From CAVPCZ01 sp963779225 (GTDB lineage Bacteria > Bacteroidota > Ignavibacteria > UBA10030 > UBA6906), in the NCBI GenBank assembly GCA_963779225.1, contig CAVZWW010000003.1:2046001-2110000 (forward strand): DNA of 64,000 nucleotides, in the 5' to 3' direction. The notes beneath the pieces were generated by a model. The model was not told the origin of the DNA. It saw nothing but the letters and a program-made list of their open reading frames with translations, and ran no database searches. Each line of letters begins with the position of its first letter. Position 1 is the stretch's first letter. This document shows, in pieces, positions 33,247 through 42,410 of the stretch. Both the position numbers and the translations under genes were made by a program.

Positions 33247-33380
33247 GTCTTTCGGGCCATGAGCCTCATCTGTTCGCAATGGTGCCCTTCCATAGGTATT
33301 TGAAGGTACGCAGCCAGGGGCGCCAGAAACTGAGCCTCGGGAGGTGATGATCGCGAAAAACGAAGTGCCATGTCGGTCCT

Positions 33381-33956
33381 GTAGCGGATTCTCAAGTGGA
33401 AACCTACGCCGCGCTCAAACTCCACATTGATAACGTGCGCTGGGCGGGCGTGCCTTTCTACTTGCGTTCGGGCAAGCGTCTGGCGAAGCGCGCTACCGGG
33501 ATCGTCGTCGAATTCAAACCCGCGCCGCACACGCCGTGGATGCCGGGCGGTACGGTTGGCAAGGCGGTGCGCCCCAACCTCCTCGTCATCAACGTCTCGC
33601 CTGACGAGGGCATCTTTGTGCACGTTGAAGCGAAACAGCCGGGGCAGGAGATGCGGCTTCAGTCAATCGCCCTCAACTACTGCCATAGTAGTGATGAACG
33701 CGGCGCAACGGAGTCTCCATCGGCGTATGAACATCTTGTGCTTGATAGTATGCGCGGCGACCCGACCTTCTTTGCGCGCGCGGATGAAGTGGAAGCGGCA
33801 TGGGAGATCGTCGACCCGGTCATCGACAAATGGGAGTCGGACAAATCAACGGACTTTCCCAATTACGCCGCCGGCTCCTCTGGTCCCACGGCGGCGAATG
33901 AATTGCTTGCGCGGGACGGACGGCGTTGGTATAGCAAAACCGATCAGGCAGATTAG
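33381..33956 (+). pseudogene. zwf: Glucose-6-phosphate dehydrogenase, C-terminal fragment
   Basis: The frame reads VADSQVETYAALKLHIDNVRWAGVPFYLRSGKRL..., then RGDPTFFARADEVEAAWEIVDPVID, the conserved C-terminal half of G6PDH (NADP-dependent glucose-6-phosphate oxidation). The N-terminal ~300 residues with the Rossmann GxxGDLA loop and the catalytic His are absent; homology begins abruptly near 33381. GTG 33396 is only a chance start. Upstream DNA shows no trace of the missing part, so the fragment was probably cut by recombination. Confidence 0.85.
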
Positions 33957-34014
33957 TCAAGAGCAAGCGCAGTACAACGGATGAAACGGATTTCCCAAAC
34001 ACGCTGGCAGTTGG

Positions 34015-34539
34015 GTGACGACAGTGAAAATAAACAATACTCAAAGAACGAAAGGACTACCATTGACCTGCCCACATTGTGGTTCGGAAGTCCAAAGGGA
34101 TGACGACTTCTGCCCAGACTGCGGAGAGCGTTTTGCAGAGAATGTTCTATGCGACGGGCACTCAGCGCAGTCCGCAGCTGGAGTCTGCATAGTCTGTGCC
34201 AGGCCATGTTGTTCAGATTGCGGTGGCAGAATACAGAATCATTTCCTATGTCATCAACATAACTCAGTTGAAATATACGAAGGTATGGCAAGAGTGTTTG
34301 GTAGTAGCGATGCAGTCCAGGTAGAATTTGCAAAGAGCTCCCTGAAAACGGCGGGCCTTCATCCGTTTGTATCTTCACGCAAAGCCAGCCCGATTTCGCT
34401 TGGTGGTCCTGACTACACCTTGTTCCGGGCAGCGGGAGAGTATGATGGACACATCGTCAATGAATTCAAACTCATGGTTCCCTGTCAGGAGGTACTTTCT
34501 GCAAAGAAGAAGTTACGCGAGCTACAATTCATTGAGTAG
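34015..34539 (+). CDS. Zinc-ribbon / B-box / DUF2007 protein
   Basis: The N-terminus has a zinc ribbon (LTCPHCGSEVQRDDDFCPDCGERF). A second cysteine/histidine module follows: CDGHSAQSAAGVCIVCARPCCSDCGGRIQNHFLCHQH, a B-box-type zinc finger. The C-terminal ~75 residues (VEFAKSSLKTAGLHPFVSSR...ADYT-like...LMVPCQEVLSAKKKLREL) match the DUF2007 'putative signal transducing' fold. Start codon GTG 34015; GTG 34024 is an alternative. No transmembrane segment. Function unknown, probably protein-binding in the cytoplasm. Confidence 0.7.
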   Translation: MTTVKINNTQRTKGLPLTCPHCGSEVQRDDDFCPDCGERFAENVLCDGHSAQSAAGVCIVCARPCCSDCGGRIQNHFLCHQHNSVEIYEGMARVFGSSDAVQVEFAKSSLKTAGLHPFVSSRKASPISLGGPDYTLFRAAGEYDGHIVNEFKLMVPCQEVLSAKKKLRELQFIE

Positions 34540-35104
34540 AACGTGCGCGGGAATTGTGCACGTGATTGTCCTCCCGTCGTCCCCGGGCGCCTTTCGTGGC
34601 CCGTCGGCTTGTGATTTTCCCAAAAGATCCTATATTATCTTAAGTGACGGGTGAGGATATTCCTGAACCCTGCTACTGGAAAGCTGCAGATCGCGCAGCC
34701 TGTTCTCCTTCGTGTAATTCGTTCCCTCGCTCGCGAGACTGCTTCGTGCCATGACGGTTCGGGAGATGTCTTCATGGCTGCGGTCTGTAGTCCTGCCCCT
34801 GTGCGTACCTGAAGAGTAATCCAGACTCTTCCGGACACAACGGCGGCGCATCGCGCATCGGCTTGCCTCTTTGTGCCCGAATCGTAAACCACAGACATCT
34901 GAGAACGGGAGTTCCGGGAGGACTTACTCCTCCGGAGCGTTGAGCACTTCGTACGTATCCGTTTGAGGGCTACGGAAAGGCCAATCCGGTGCAGAGACCC
35001 ATTTGTGTCAAAATATTTCGGCCCGTGAAGAGGTTCGAGCGAATCGACAGGCGACGGGACTTGTCTGTTTGCGCCATGATCACACAGGCAGATCGGACGG
35101 CATC
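34540..35104. other. Upstream region of the glucan-trehalose operon
   Basis: 565 bases without a supportable gene. A possible promoter lies at 34609-34638 (TTG, 19 bases, TATATTAT). If used, the operon would have a leader of ~470 bases. GGAGGA/TCCTCC near 34916-34932 can form a short hairpin. Nothing matching a known riboswitch was recognised. Confidence 0.35.
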
Positions 35105-37102
35105 ATGAAGAACGTAGATACACAGTACGGAATGCGAAGAGTCGTAATCGCACATGTCACGCCGCAACTTGAGGCCGGACGATTTCCGATCAAACGTGTG
35201 GTCGGGGAAACGGTTGTTGTGACGGCGGATGTCTTTGCTGACGGACACGACCTCCTAAGTGCAGTGGTCTTATGCAAGGGGCCTGATGATACCCTCTGGA
35301 AGTCAGCACCCATGGAAACGAAAGGAAATGATCGTTGGCTCGGTACATTCGGGGTGGACACCATCGGTCTGCATCACTACAAGGTGCAGGCGTGGGTGGA
35401 TCACTTCCGGACGTGGATCCATGAGTTTGCGAAACGGCATGAAGCGGGTCAGGCGCTGGAGGTGCATCTACACATCGGAGCCAAGCATGTCGAGGAGGCT
35501 TCAAGGAGAGCACATGGGCAGGACAAGGCGATCCTGGAGGCCTGGGCTGTGCTCCTTCGCGGGGGGACTGATATCAACGAACGGGTACGACTTGCCCTGA
35601 GTGACGAGTTTGCGCTGCGCGTTTCCTCCTACCCGGATGCGACGCTGGCGGTCACTTACGAGCGAGACCTGCCTTTGATCGTGGAAAGAAAGAAGATTCT
35701 GTTCAGTACGTGGTACGAGCGCTTCCCGCGGTCATGCTCGACAACCCCGGGCAAACACGGCACGTTCAACGATTGCATCGCGCTGCTCCCTGAAATCGCG
35801 CGCATGGGATTTGATGTCTGGTATCTTCCTCCGATTCATCCGATTGGCAGAATCAATCGAAAGGGAAAAAACAACTCTCCCACAAGTCTGCCGGACGATG
35901 TAGGAAGTCCGTGGGCGATCGGGGCCTCGGAGGGCGGGCACAGGGCGATACATCCGGAGTTGGGTTCATTCGAGGACTTTGAGAGACTGATCGTGGAGGG
36001 GAAGACCCATGGGATCGAAATCGCGATGGACATGGCTTTCCAGTGTGCCCCGGATCACCCGTACGTGAAGGAACATCCCGAATGGTTCAAGTGGCGACCG
36101 GATGGAACCGTTCAACACGCGGAGAATCCGCCGAAGAAATACGAGGACATTCTCCCGTTGAATTTCGAATCGGAACAGTGGAGTTCGCTGTGGGAGGAAT
36201 TGCGGGATGTTGTACTGTTCTGGGCGGACAAGGGGATTCGCATTTTTCGCGTCGACAACCCCCACACGAAACCTTTTCGCTTTTGGGAATGGTTGATTGG
36301 CGAATGCCGGAAGAAATATCCCGAACTCATTTTCCTGTCGGAGGCGTTTACCCGGCCCAAACTGATGTACCAGCTGGCAAAATGTGGTTTCAGCCAATCG
36401 TACACATATTTCACATGGCGCAACACGAAGCCCGAGATAACCGAGTACATCACGCATCTATTGAATACCGAAGTCCGCGAGTTTTTCAAACCGAATTTCT
36501 GGCCTAACACGCCCGATATTCTTCCTGAGCATTTGCAGTACGACGGCAGACAAACGTTTGTGATGAGACTGATGCTTGCCGCGACCCTTTCATCGAACTA
36601 CGGCATCTACGGGCCCGTGTTCGAACTGTGCATTAACGATGCTGTGGCCGGAAAGGAAGAGTATGCCGATTCGGAAAAATACGAGCTCCGGGCATGGGAT
36701 TGGGATCGGCCGGGCAATCTCAAGGATATCATCGCGAGGGTAAACAAGATCCGGAGAGAAAACGAAGCGTTGCAGACGACATGGAATCTGAAGTTCTACG
36801 ATGTCGACAACGAATATCTTCTGTTTTATGGGAAGGCAAACGAGGATTACTCCAACATTATACTTGTTGTGGTGAACCTTGATCCGCATCATGTTCAATC
36901 AGGTTGGGTGAGCGTGCCGATAGCGGAACTCGGCATTCCCGCCCACCAGCCCTACCTTGTGCATGAGCTTCTGAGTGGTGATAAATACATCTGGCATGGC
37001 GAACGGAACTATGTACAGTTGGACCCGCATATTTCTCCCGCTCACATCTTTCATGTACGAAAACGCATGAAACGGGAAACCGATTTCGACTACTATTTCT
37101 AA
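35105..37102 (+). CDS. glgE: Alpha-1,4-glucan:maltose-1-phosphate maltosyltransferase
   Basis: Transfers maltose from maltose-1-phosphate to the end of alpha-1,4-glucan, releasing phosphate. GH13_3 features: the long N-terminal domain, WYERFPRS, FDVWYLPPIHPIGRINRKGKNN, the catalytic region IRIFRVDNPHTKPFRFWEWL with nucleophile Asp384, FLSEAFTRP with Glu413, and FVLDAFQ-type AMDMAFQCAPDHPYV. ATG 35105 gives 665 residues, the usual length; an upstream in-frame start lacks a ribosome site. It is the first gene of a six-gene operon; the gap to the treS-mak gene is 26 bases. Confidence 0.93.
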   Translation: MKNVDTQYGMRRVVIAHVTPQLEAGRFPIKRVVGETVVVTADVFADGHDLLSAVVLCKGPDDTLWKSAPMETKGNDRWLGTFGVDTIGLHHYKVQAWVDHFRTWIHEFAKRHEAGQALEVHLHIGAKHVEEASRRAHGQDKAILEAWAVLLRGGTDINERVRLALSDEFALRVSSYPDATLAVTYERDLPLIVERKKILFSTWYERFPRSCSTTPGKHGTFNDCIALLPEIARMGFDVWYLPPIHPIGRINRKGKNNSPTSLPDDVGSPWAIGASEGGHRAIHPELGSFEDFERLIVEGKTHGIEIAMDMAFQCAPDHPYVKEHPEWFKWRPDGTVQHAENPPKKYEDILPLNFESEQWSSLWEELRDVVLFWADKGIRIFRVDNPHTKPFRFWEWLIGECRKKYPELIFLSEAFTRPKLMYQLAKCGFSQSYTYFTWRNTKPEITEYITHLLNTEVREFFKPNFWPNTPDILPEHLQYDGRQTFVMRLMLAATLSSNYGIYGPVFELCINDAVAGKEEYADSEKYELRAWDWDRPGNLKDIIARVNKIRRENEALQTTWNLKFYDVDNEYLLFYGKANEDYSNIILVVVNLDPHHVQSGWVSVPIAELGIPAHQPYLVHELLSGDKYIWHGERNYVQLDPHISPAHIFHVRKRMKRETDFDYYF

Positions 37103-37128
37103 CGCCGCATACGCAAGAGGACGTCCTC

Positions 37129-40100
37129 ATGGCAGTGAAGAAGGTAAGTCATCTCCCTGAAGATCCGCTCTGGTACAAAGATGCCATTATCTACGAATTG
37201 CACGTAAAGAGCTTCTACGACAGCAATGGGGATGGCATTGGCGATTTCAAAGGGCTGACACAGAAGTTGGATTATCTGAAGAACCTGGGCATAACGGCAA
37301 TCTGGTTGCTTCCGTTTTATCCGTCTCCGCTGCGGGATGACGGATACGATATCGCAGATTACTATCGGGTCCATCCCCAGTACGGGACGTTGAGCGATTT
37401 CACAAGGTTCTTGAATGAGGCTCATCATCGCGGTATTCGGGTCATTACGGAGTTGGTCCTGAATCATACATCGGACCAACATGCATGGTTCAAGAAATCG
37501 CGCAAGGCAAAACCCGGATCGGCCTGGCGGGACTTCTATGTGTGGAGCGATTCGCCCGATAAGTACGCGGACGCCCGAATCATTTTTACGGATTTCGAGA
37601 AATCCAATTGGACGTGGGATGCGGACGCGAAGGCCTACTACTGGCACCGGTTCTATTCGCATCAGCCCGATTTGAATTTTGACAATCCCGCGGTCGTCAA
37701 GGCAACACTGAAAGTGCTGGATTACTGGTTCGACATGGGCGTCGACGGCATGCGGTTGGACGCGGTTCCCTACCTGTTCGAGCGCGAGGGGACGAATTGC
37801 GAAAACCTGCCGGAGACATATGCCTACCTGGAAATGTTACGGGCACACGTCGACAGGAATTTCAAGGACAAACTTCTCCTGGCGGAAGCCAATCAATGGC
37901 CGGAAGATGCTGTGGCATACTTTGGCACAGGTAACCGCTGTCATATGGCATTCCACTTTCCCGTCATGCCCCGCCTCTTCATGGCCTCCTGGATGGAAGA
38001 CCGATTTCCCGTGGTTGACATTTTCGAACAGACACCCGCTATTCCGCAGAATTGCCAATGGGTGTTTTTTTTGCGCAACCACGACGAACTGACTCTGGAA
38101 ATGGTGAGCGATGAAGAACGAGACTACATGTACAGGATGTACGCCAAAGATCCTACGGCACGCATTAATGTCGGGATTCGAAGACGGCTCTCCCCGCTGT
38201 TGAGCAACAATCGCGGGAAGATAGAACTCATGAACACTTTGCTCTTCTCTCTCCCCGGTACGCCGGTGATCTACTATGGCGATGAAATTCTGATGGGGGA
38301 TAACCATTATCTGGGCGATCGCAACGGCGTCCGCACGCCGATGCAGTGGAGCTCGGACAGAAACGCCGGCTTCTCACGCTCGAATCCCCAAAAACTATTT
38401 CTCCCGGTCATTATCGATCCCGACTACCATTATGAATCCATCAACGTCGAGAATAACGAGCGCAATCAATCGTCGATGCTCTGGTGGATGAAACGGGTGA
38501 TCGCAATGCGAAAACGGTTCAAAGCGTTCAGCCGTGGCACGATAGAGTTCCTCAATTCGGAGAATCCGAAGATTCTCGCGTTTATGCGGCAGTACGGGGA
38601 TGAAAGCATTCTCGTCGTCGTGAACCTGTCACGGTTTGCTCAAGTAGTTACGCTCGATCTGTCGAGATATGATGGACACATCCCGGAAGAAGTAGTCAGC
38701 GGAAACAAATTCCCGCAGATTACGTCGTCACCGTACGTCCTTACTCTTGGATTTCATGACTACTATTGGCTTTCACTCCAGAAACCGGAAATCTCCGGGG
38801 TCAGGACGACAAAGAAGGACATTCCGGCACTCACTGCGGCAAGCAAATGGCAGTCGGTATTCCACGGAAAGACAGCCGAAAAGCTTGAACGTGAAATTCT
38901 TCCACAGTACCTGGAAGGGTGCCGTTGGTTCGGAGGCAAGGCGCGGGTGATGCAACAGGTGAAGATCGTTGAGCATATTCCCGTGGGCGGGGAACATGGC
39001 GCGGAGCTTGCCGTGCTGGATATCCGCTATGCGCAGGGCGCTAATGAGATGTACTTCGTACCGCTTTCCTTCTCCGTAGACAAGAAATCGGAGATCATGG
39101 AAAAGACCCCCGGTGCGGTTGTGGCGTACGTCCGCGTCGGGAATGTGGAAGGTGTCCTGTACGACGGTGCGTACGATCCGGTCCTGAGGGCGAACCTTCT
39201 CGCGCTGACCGCGAAGAAGCAGACCTACAAGGGGGAGCACGGGCAATTGGTCGCGTATACAGGATCCATCATGAAAGGAAAGAAGCCGGCGGAACTTCCT
39301 CTTCACGATTCCCAGGTGATAAACGCTGAGCAGAGCAATACGTCACTCATCTTTGGCCGTGAATATTTTCTCAAACTCTTCAGGAGGTTGGAGGAAGGGA
39401 TCAACCCTGATCTGGAGATCGGCAGATTTCTGACGGAGCAGGCCGGTTTCGCCAACACGCCCGCCTTCGCAGGGGGAATCGAATATCGCCGTCCAGGTAC
39501 AGAACCGATCGTTCTGGCAATCCTGCAACAGTATGTTCCCAACCAGGGGGATGCCTGGTCTTTCACGCTGAATGCAACGCGGGCATACCTTGAAAAACTG
39601 CTCTCCCATAAGAACGACATCGGGACGCCCCCGACGCTTCCATCTTCTCTCATTGACATCGCGAACCACGACACTCCTCCGCAGCTCATGAATCTGATTG
39701 GCGCTGTATACATCGAGATGGCGTTTCTGCTGGGAAAGCGGACGGCCGAACTCCACCGTGCCCTCGCCGTGCCAACCGAAGATGGCAAGTTTACCGCTGA
39801 ACCGTTCAGTCTCCTGTACCAGCGATCGCTGTATCACTCAATGCGCACCCTGACCAAACGAGTATTTGAAACGCTGCGAAAGAGCACCAAGCAGCTCGAT
39901 GAACCGACAAAGACCGACGCGGAATCCGTCATCAAACTCGAAGGCATGATCATCAGGAGGTTTGCGACCCTGTTTGAGCGAAAGATCTCCGCCATGAAGA
40001 TCCGCATTCATGGAGATTATCATCTCGGGCAGGTGCTCTACACCGGGAACGATTTCAACATCATTGATTTTGAAGGAGAGCCGACACGCGCTGTGAGTGA

Positions 40101-40473
40101 GAGACGGTTGAAACGTTCGCCGCTGCGCGACGTTGCCGGCATGATCCGGTCCTTCCATTATCCCGCATACTCAATTCTCTTCACGAATAAGGGATTCTCG
40201 GCGGAGGATGTGCGGTGGCTTGAGCCGTGGGCAGATCTGTGGTACAAAACGGTGGCCGGAGTATTTCTCAAGGGGTATCTCCAGCACGTCGAGGGGGCCC
40301 CGTTCATGCCGCGAACGAGAGCGGAACTCCAGCTGATGCTGAACGCGTATCTGCTTGAAAAGGCGATCTATGAGGTGGGGTACGAGCTCAACAACCGCCC
40401 GGAATGGGTGACAATACCGCTCCATGGCATACAGCATCTTATGAAGGAGGAATCGGCGTGGCAAAGGGAATGA
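37129..40473 (+). CDS. treS: Trehalose synthase-maltokinase fusion
   Basis: 1,114 residues with two enzymes. Residues ~1-545: GH13_16 trehalose synthase, interconverting trehalose and maltose (WYKDAIIYELHVKSFYDSNG, VDGMRLDAVPYLFEREGT, LLAEANQWPED, FLRNHDELTLEMV). Residues ~600-1114: maltokinase, making maltose-1-phosphate from maltose and ATP (WFGGKAR at ~600, HGDYHLGQ at ~960, DFEGEP at ~980). The fusion hands maltose to the kinase and its product to GlgE, encoded just upstream. A ribosome site for glgB, AAGGAGG at 40444, lies inside its last codons and its stop overlaps glgB. Confidence 0.95.
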   Translation: MAVKKVSHLPEDPLWYKDAIIYELHVKSFYDSNGDGIGDFKGLTQKLDYLKNLGITAIWLLPFYPSPLRDDGYDIADYYRVHPQYGTLSDFTRFLNEAHHRGIRVITELVLNHTSDQHAWFKKSRKAKPGSAWRDFYVWSDSPDKYADARIIFTDFEKSNWTWDADAKAYYWHRFYSHQPDLNFDNPAVVKATLKVLDYWFDMGVDGMRLDAVPYLFEREGTNCENLPETYAYLEMLRAHVDRNFKDKLLLAEANQWPEDAVAYFGTGNRCHMAFHFPVMPRLFMASWMEDRFPVVDIFEQTPAIPQNCQWVFFLRNHDELTLEMVSDEERDYMYRMYAKDPTARINVGIRRRLSPLLSNNRGKIELMNTLLFSLPGTPVIYYGDEILMGDNHYLGDRNGVRTPMQWSSDRNAGFSRSNPQKLFLPVIIDPDYHYESINVENNERNQSSMLWWMKRVIAMRKRFKAFSRGTIEFLNSENPKILAFMRQYGDESILVVVNLSRFAQVVTLDLSRYDGHIPEEVVSGNKFPQITSSPYVLTLGFHDYYWLSLQKPEISGVRTTKKDIPALTAASKWQSVFHGKTAEKLEREILPQYLEGCRWFGGKARVMQQVKIVEHIPVGGEHGAELAVLDIRYAQGANEMYFVPLSFSVDKKSEIMEKTPGAVVAYVRVGNVEGVLYDGAYDPVLRANLLALTAKKQTYKGEHGQLVAYTGSIMKGKKPAELPLHDSQVINAEQSNTSLIFGREYFLKLFRRLEEGINPDLEIGRFLTEQAGFANTPAFAGGIEYRRPGTEPIVLAILQQYVPNQGDAWSFTLNATRAYLEKLLSHKNDIGTPPTLPSSLIDIANHDTPPQLMNLIGAVYIEMAFLLGKRTAELHRALAVPTEDGKFTAEPFSLLYQRSLYHSMRTLTKRVFETLRKSTKQLDEPTKTDAESVIKLEGMIIRRFATLFERKISAMKIRIHGDYHLGQVLYTGNDFNIIDFEGEPTRAVSERRLKRSPLRDVAGMIRSFHYPAYSILFTNKGFSAEDVRWLEPWADLWYKTVAGVFLKGYLQHVEGAPFMPRTRAELQLMLNAYLLEKAIYEVGYELNNRPEWVTIPLHGIQHLMKEESAWQRE

Positions 40474-42410
40474 AAACAACACCGTCAACAAACGCTGACC
40501 GCCCGTCGTATGAGCTTACCGATCTCGATGTTCATCTGTTCAAGGAGGGAAATCATTTCAAGCTGTTTGAAAAGCTCGGCGCGCACCCTGCCTCGATGAA
40601 AGGACACGACGGTGCGTGGTTCTCCGTATGGGCTCCAAACGCGGAGCGGGTGTCGGTGATCGGGGACTTTAATGACTGGAATGCATCAGCGCATCCCCTG
40701 ATGGCGCGGGATGATGAATCCGGTGTCTGGCAGGGATTCGTTCAGGATGTGAGGAGACTTGCAGCGTACAAGTTTCATATCGTCTCGCAACATGGCCAGT
40801 ACCATGTGGACAAAGGCGATCCGTTTGCATTCTCATGGGAAGCGCCGCCGAACACAGGTTCTCTGATGTGGAGCTCCGCGTACACGTGGTCGGACGGAGA
40901 TTGGATGAAGAATCGTAAAAAGGCGAATGCACCTGATGCGCCCTGTTCCGTGTACGAGCTGCATCTGGGTTCGTGGCGAAGCGGTCCGGAAGGAGGAAAC
41001 CGCCGGCTTACGTACCGCGAGCTTGCAGTACAACTGGCAGACTATATAAAGGAAATCGGCTTCACACACGTCGAGTTGTTGCCGGTGACCGAACATCCGT
41101 TCTATGGTTCGTGGGGATATCAAACGGTCGGGTATTTCGCGCCCACAAGTCGCTACGGTACGCCGGATGATTTCAAGTATTTCGTGGACCATATGCACCG
41201 GAACAACATCGGCGTCATCCTCGACTGGGTCCCCTCGCATTTTCCCGACGATGAGCACGGACTGGTGTACTTCGACGGAACAGCATTGTATGAACATCGC
41301 GATCCGAAAGAAGGATTTCACCCCGATTGGAACAGCTATATTTTCAACTATGGACGCAGCGAGGTAAGGTCGTTTCTCATAAGCAGTGCAATGTTTCTGC
41401 TCGCAGAGTATCATCTCGACGGACTCCGCGTCGATGCGGTTGCATCCATGCTGTATCGCGACTATTCCCGCAAGGCAGGGGAATGGATTCCGAACCGTTA
41501 TGGGGGACGTGACAATCTTGAAGCCATAGCATTCCTGAAGAGATTCAATGAAGCAGTGTATGCGGAGCATCCGGATGTCCAGACGTTCGCAGAGGAATCA
41601 ACATCATGGCCCATGGTATCGCGTCCGACGCACCTGGGCGGGCTCGGTTTCGGCATGAAGTGGAACATGGGATGGATGCACGACACCCTGGTCTACTTTG
41701 CGCAGGATCCTCTCTTCAGAAAATACCATCATGACAAAATGACGTTCAGCTTCCGGTATGCGTTTTCTGAGAATTTCATTCTCTCTCTCTCCCACGATGA
41801 AATGACACACGGCAAAGGATCGCTGTTGGGCAAAATGCCAGGAGATGAATGGCAGAAATGTGCGAACGTGCGATGCCTTCTGGGCTACATGTTCGGGCAT
41901 CCCGGGAAGAAACTCCTTTTTATGGGAAGCGAACTCGGACAATCGCGGGATTGGAATCACGAAGAAGGTCTGGAGTGGGACATACTGCAGCGCCCGATGC
42001 ATGCCGGTCTTCAGCGCTGGGTGAAGGATCTGTGCCACTGCTATCGAAACGAACCGGCATTGTATGAGCTGGATTTTTCGCCGGAAGGCTTCGAGTGGAT
42101 TGACGCGCGTGATTGGGAGGAAAGTACACTTTCCTTCATCAGGAAGGGTATCTCGTCAGAGGACATTGCCCTCGTCGTGTGCAACTTCACTCCCGTTCCG
42201 CGCTACAATTACCACGTGGGGGTGCCGCGGGGTGGTGTCTGGCGTGAGATATTGAACAGTGATGCGGCGATCTACGGTGGCACTAACCATGGCAACGGAG
42301 GCAGCGCTGAAGCCTCTCCTATTCCGGCGCATGGAAAGTATCACTCCATTTCAATCACCTTGCCGCCATTGGGTGTTCTTGTATTCAAAAGCGAAGGGGG
42401 ACGCGCATGA
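40458..42410 (+). CDS. glgB: 1,4-alpha-glucan branching enzyme
   Basis: Makes alpha-1,6 branches in glycogen-like glucan. N-terminal CBM48 (WFSVWAPNAERVSVIGDFNDWN), then the GH13_9 barrel with GVILDWVPSHFPDDEHGL, the nucleophile Asp in LDGLRVDAVASMLYRDY, Glu in FAEESTSWP and Asp in LSLSHDEMTHGKG. About 650 residues, normal. Start: GTG 40458 lies 8 bases after AAGGAGG and is preferred; ATG 40470, overlapping the treS stop as ATGA, is an alternative 12 bases on. Its own stop overlaps treZ. Confidence 0.95.
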   Translation: MAKGMKTTPSTNADRPSYELTDLDVHLFKEGNHFKLFEKLGAHPASMKGHDGAWFSVWAPNAERVSVIGDFNDWNASAHPLMARDDESGVWQGFVQDVRRLAAYKFHIVSQHGQYHVDKGDPFAFSWEAPPNTGSLMWSSAYTWSDGDWMKNRKKANAPDAPCSVYELHLGSWRSGPEGGNRRLTYRELAVQLADYIKEIGFTHVELLPVTEHPFYGSWGYQTVGYFAPTSRYGTPDDFKYFVDHMHRNNIGVILDWVPSHFPDDEHGLVYFDGTALYEHRDPKEGFHPDWNSYIFNYGRSEVRSFLISSAMFLLAEYHLDGLRVDAVASMLYRDYSRKAGEWIPNRYGGRDNLEAIAFLKRFNEAVYAEHPDVQTFAEESTSWPMVSRPTHLGGLGFGMKWNMGWMHDTLVYFAQDPLFRKYHHDKMTFSFRYAFSENFILSLSHDEMTHGKGSLLGKMPGDEWQKCANVRCLLGYMFGHPGKKLLFMGSELGQSRDWNHEEGLEWDILQRPMHAGLQRWVKDLCHCYRNEPALYELDFSPEGFEWIDARDWEESTLSFIRKGISSEDIALVVCNFTPVPRYNYHVGVPRGGVWREILNSDAAIYGGTNHGNGGSAEASPIPAHGKYHSISITLPPLGVLVFKSEGGRA

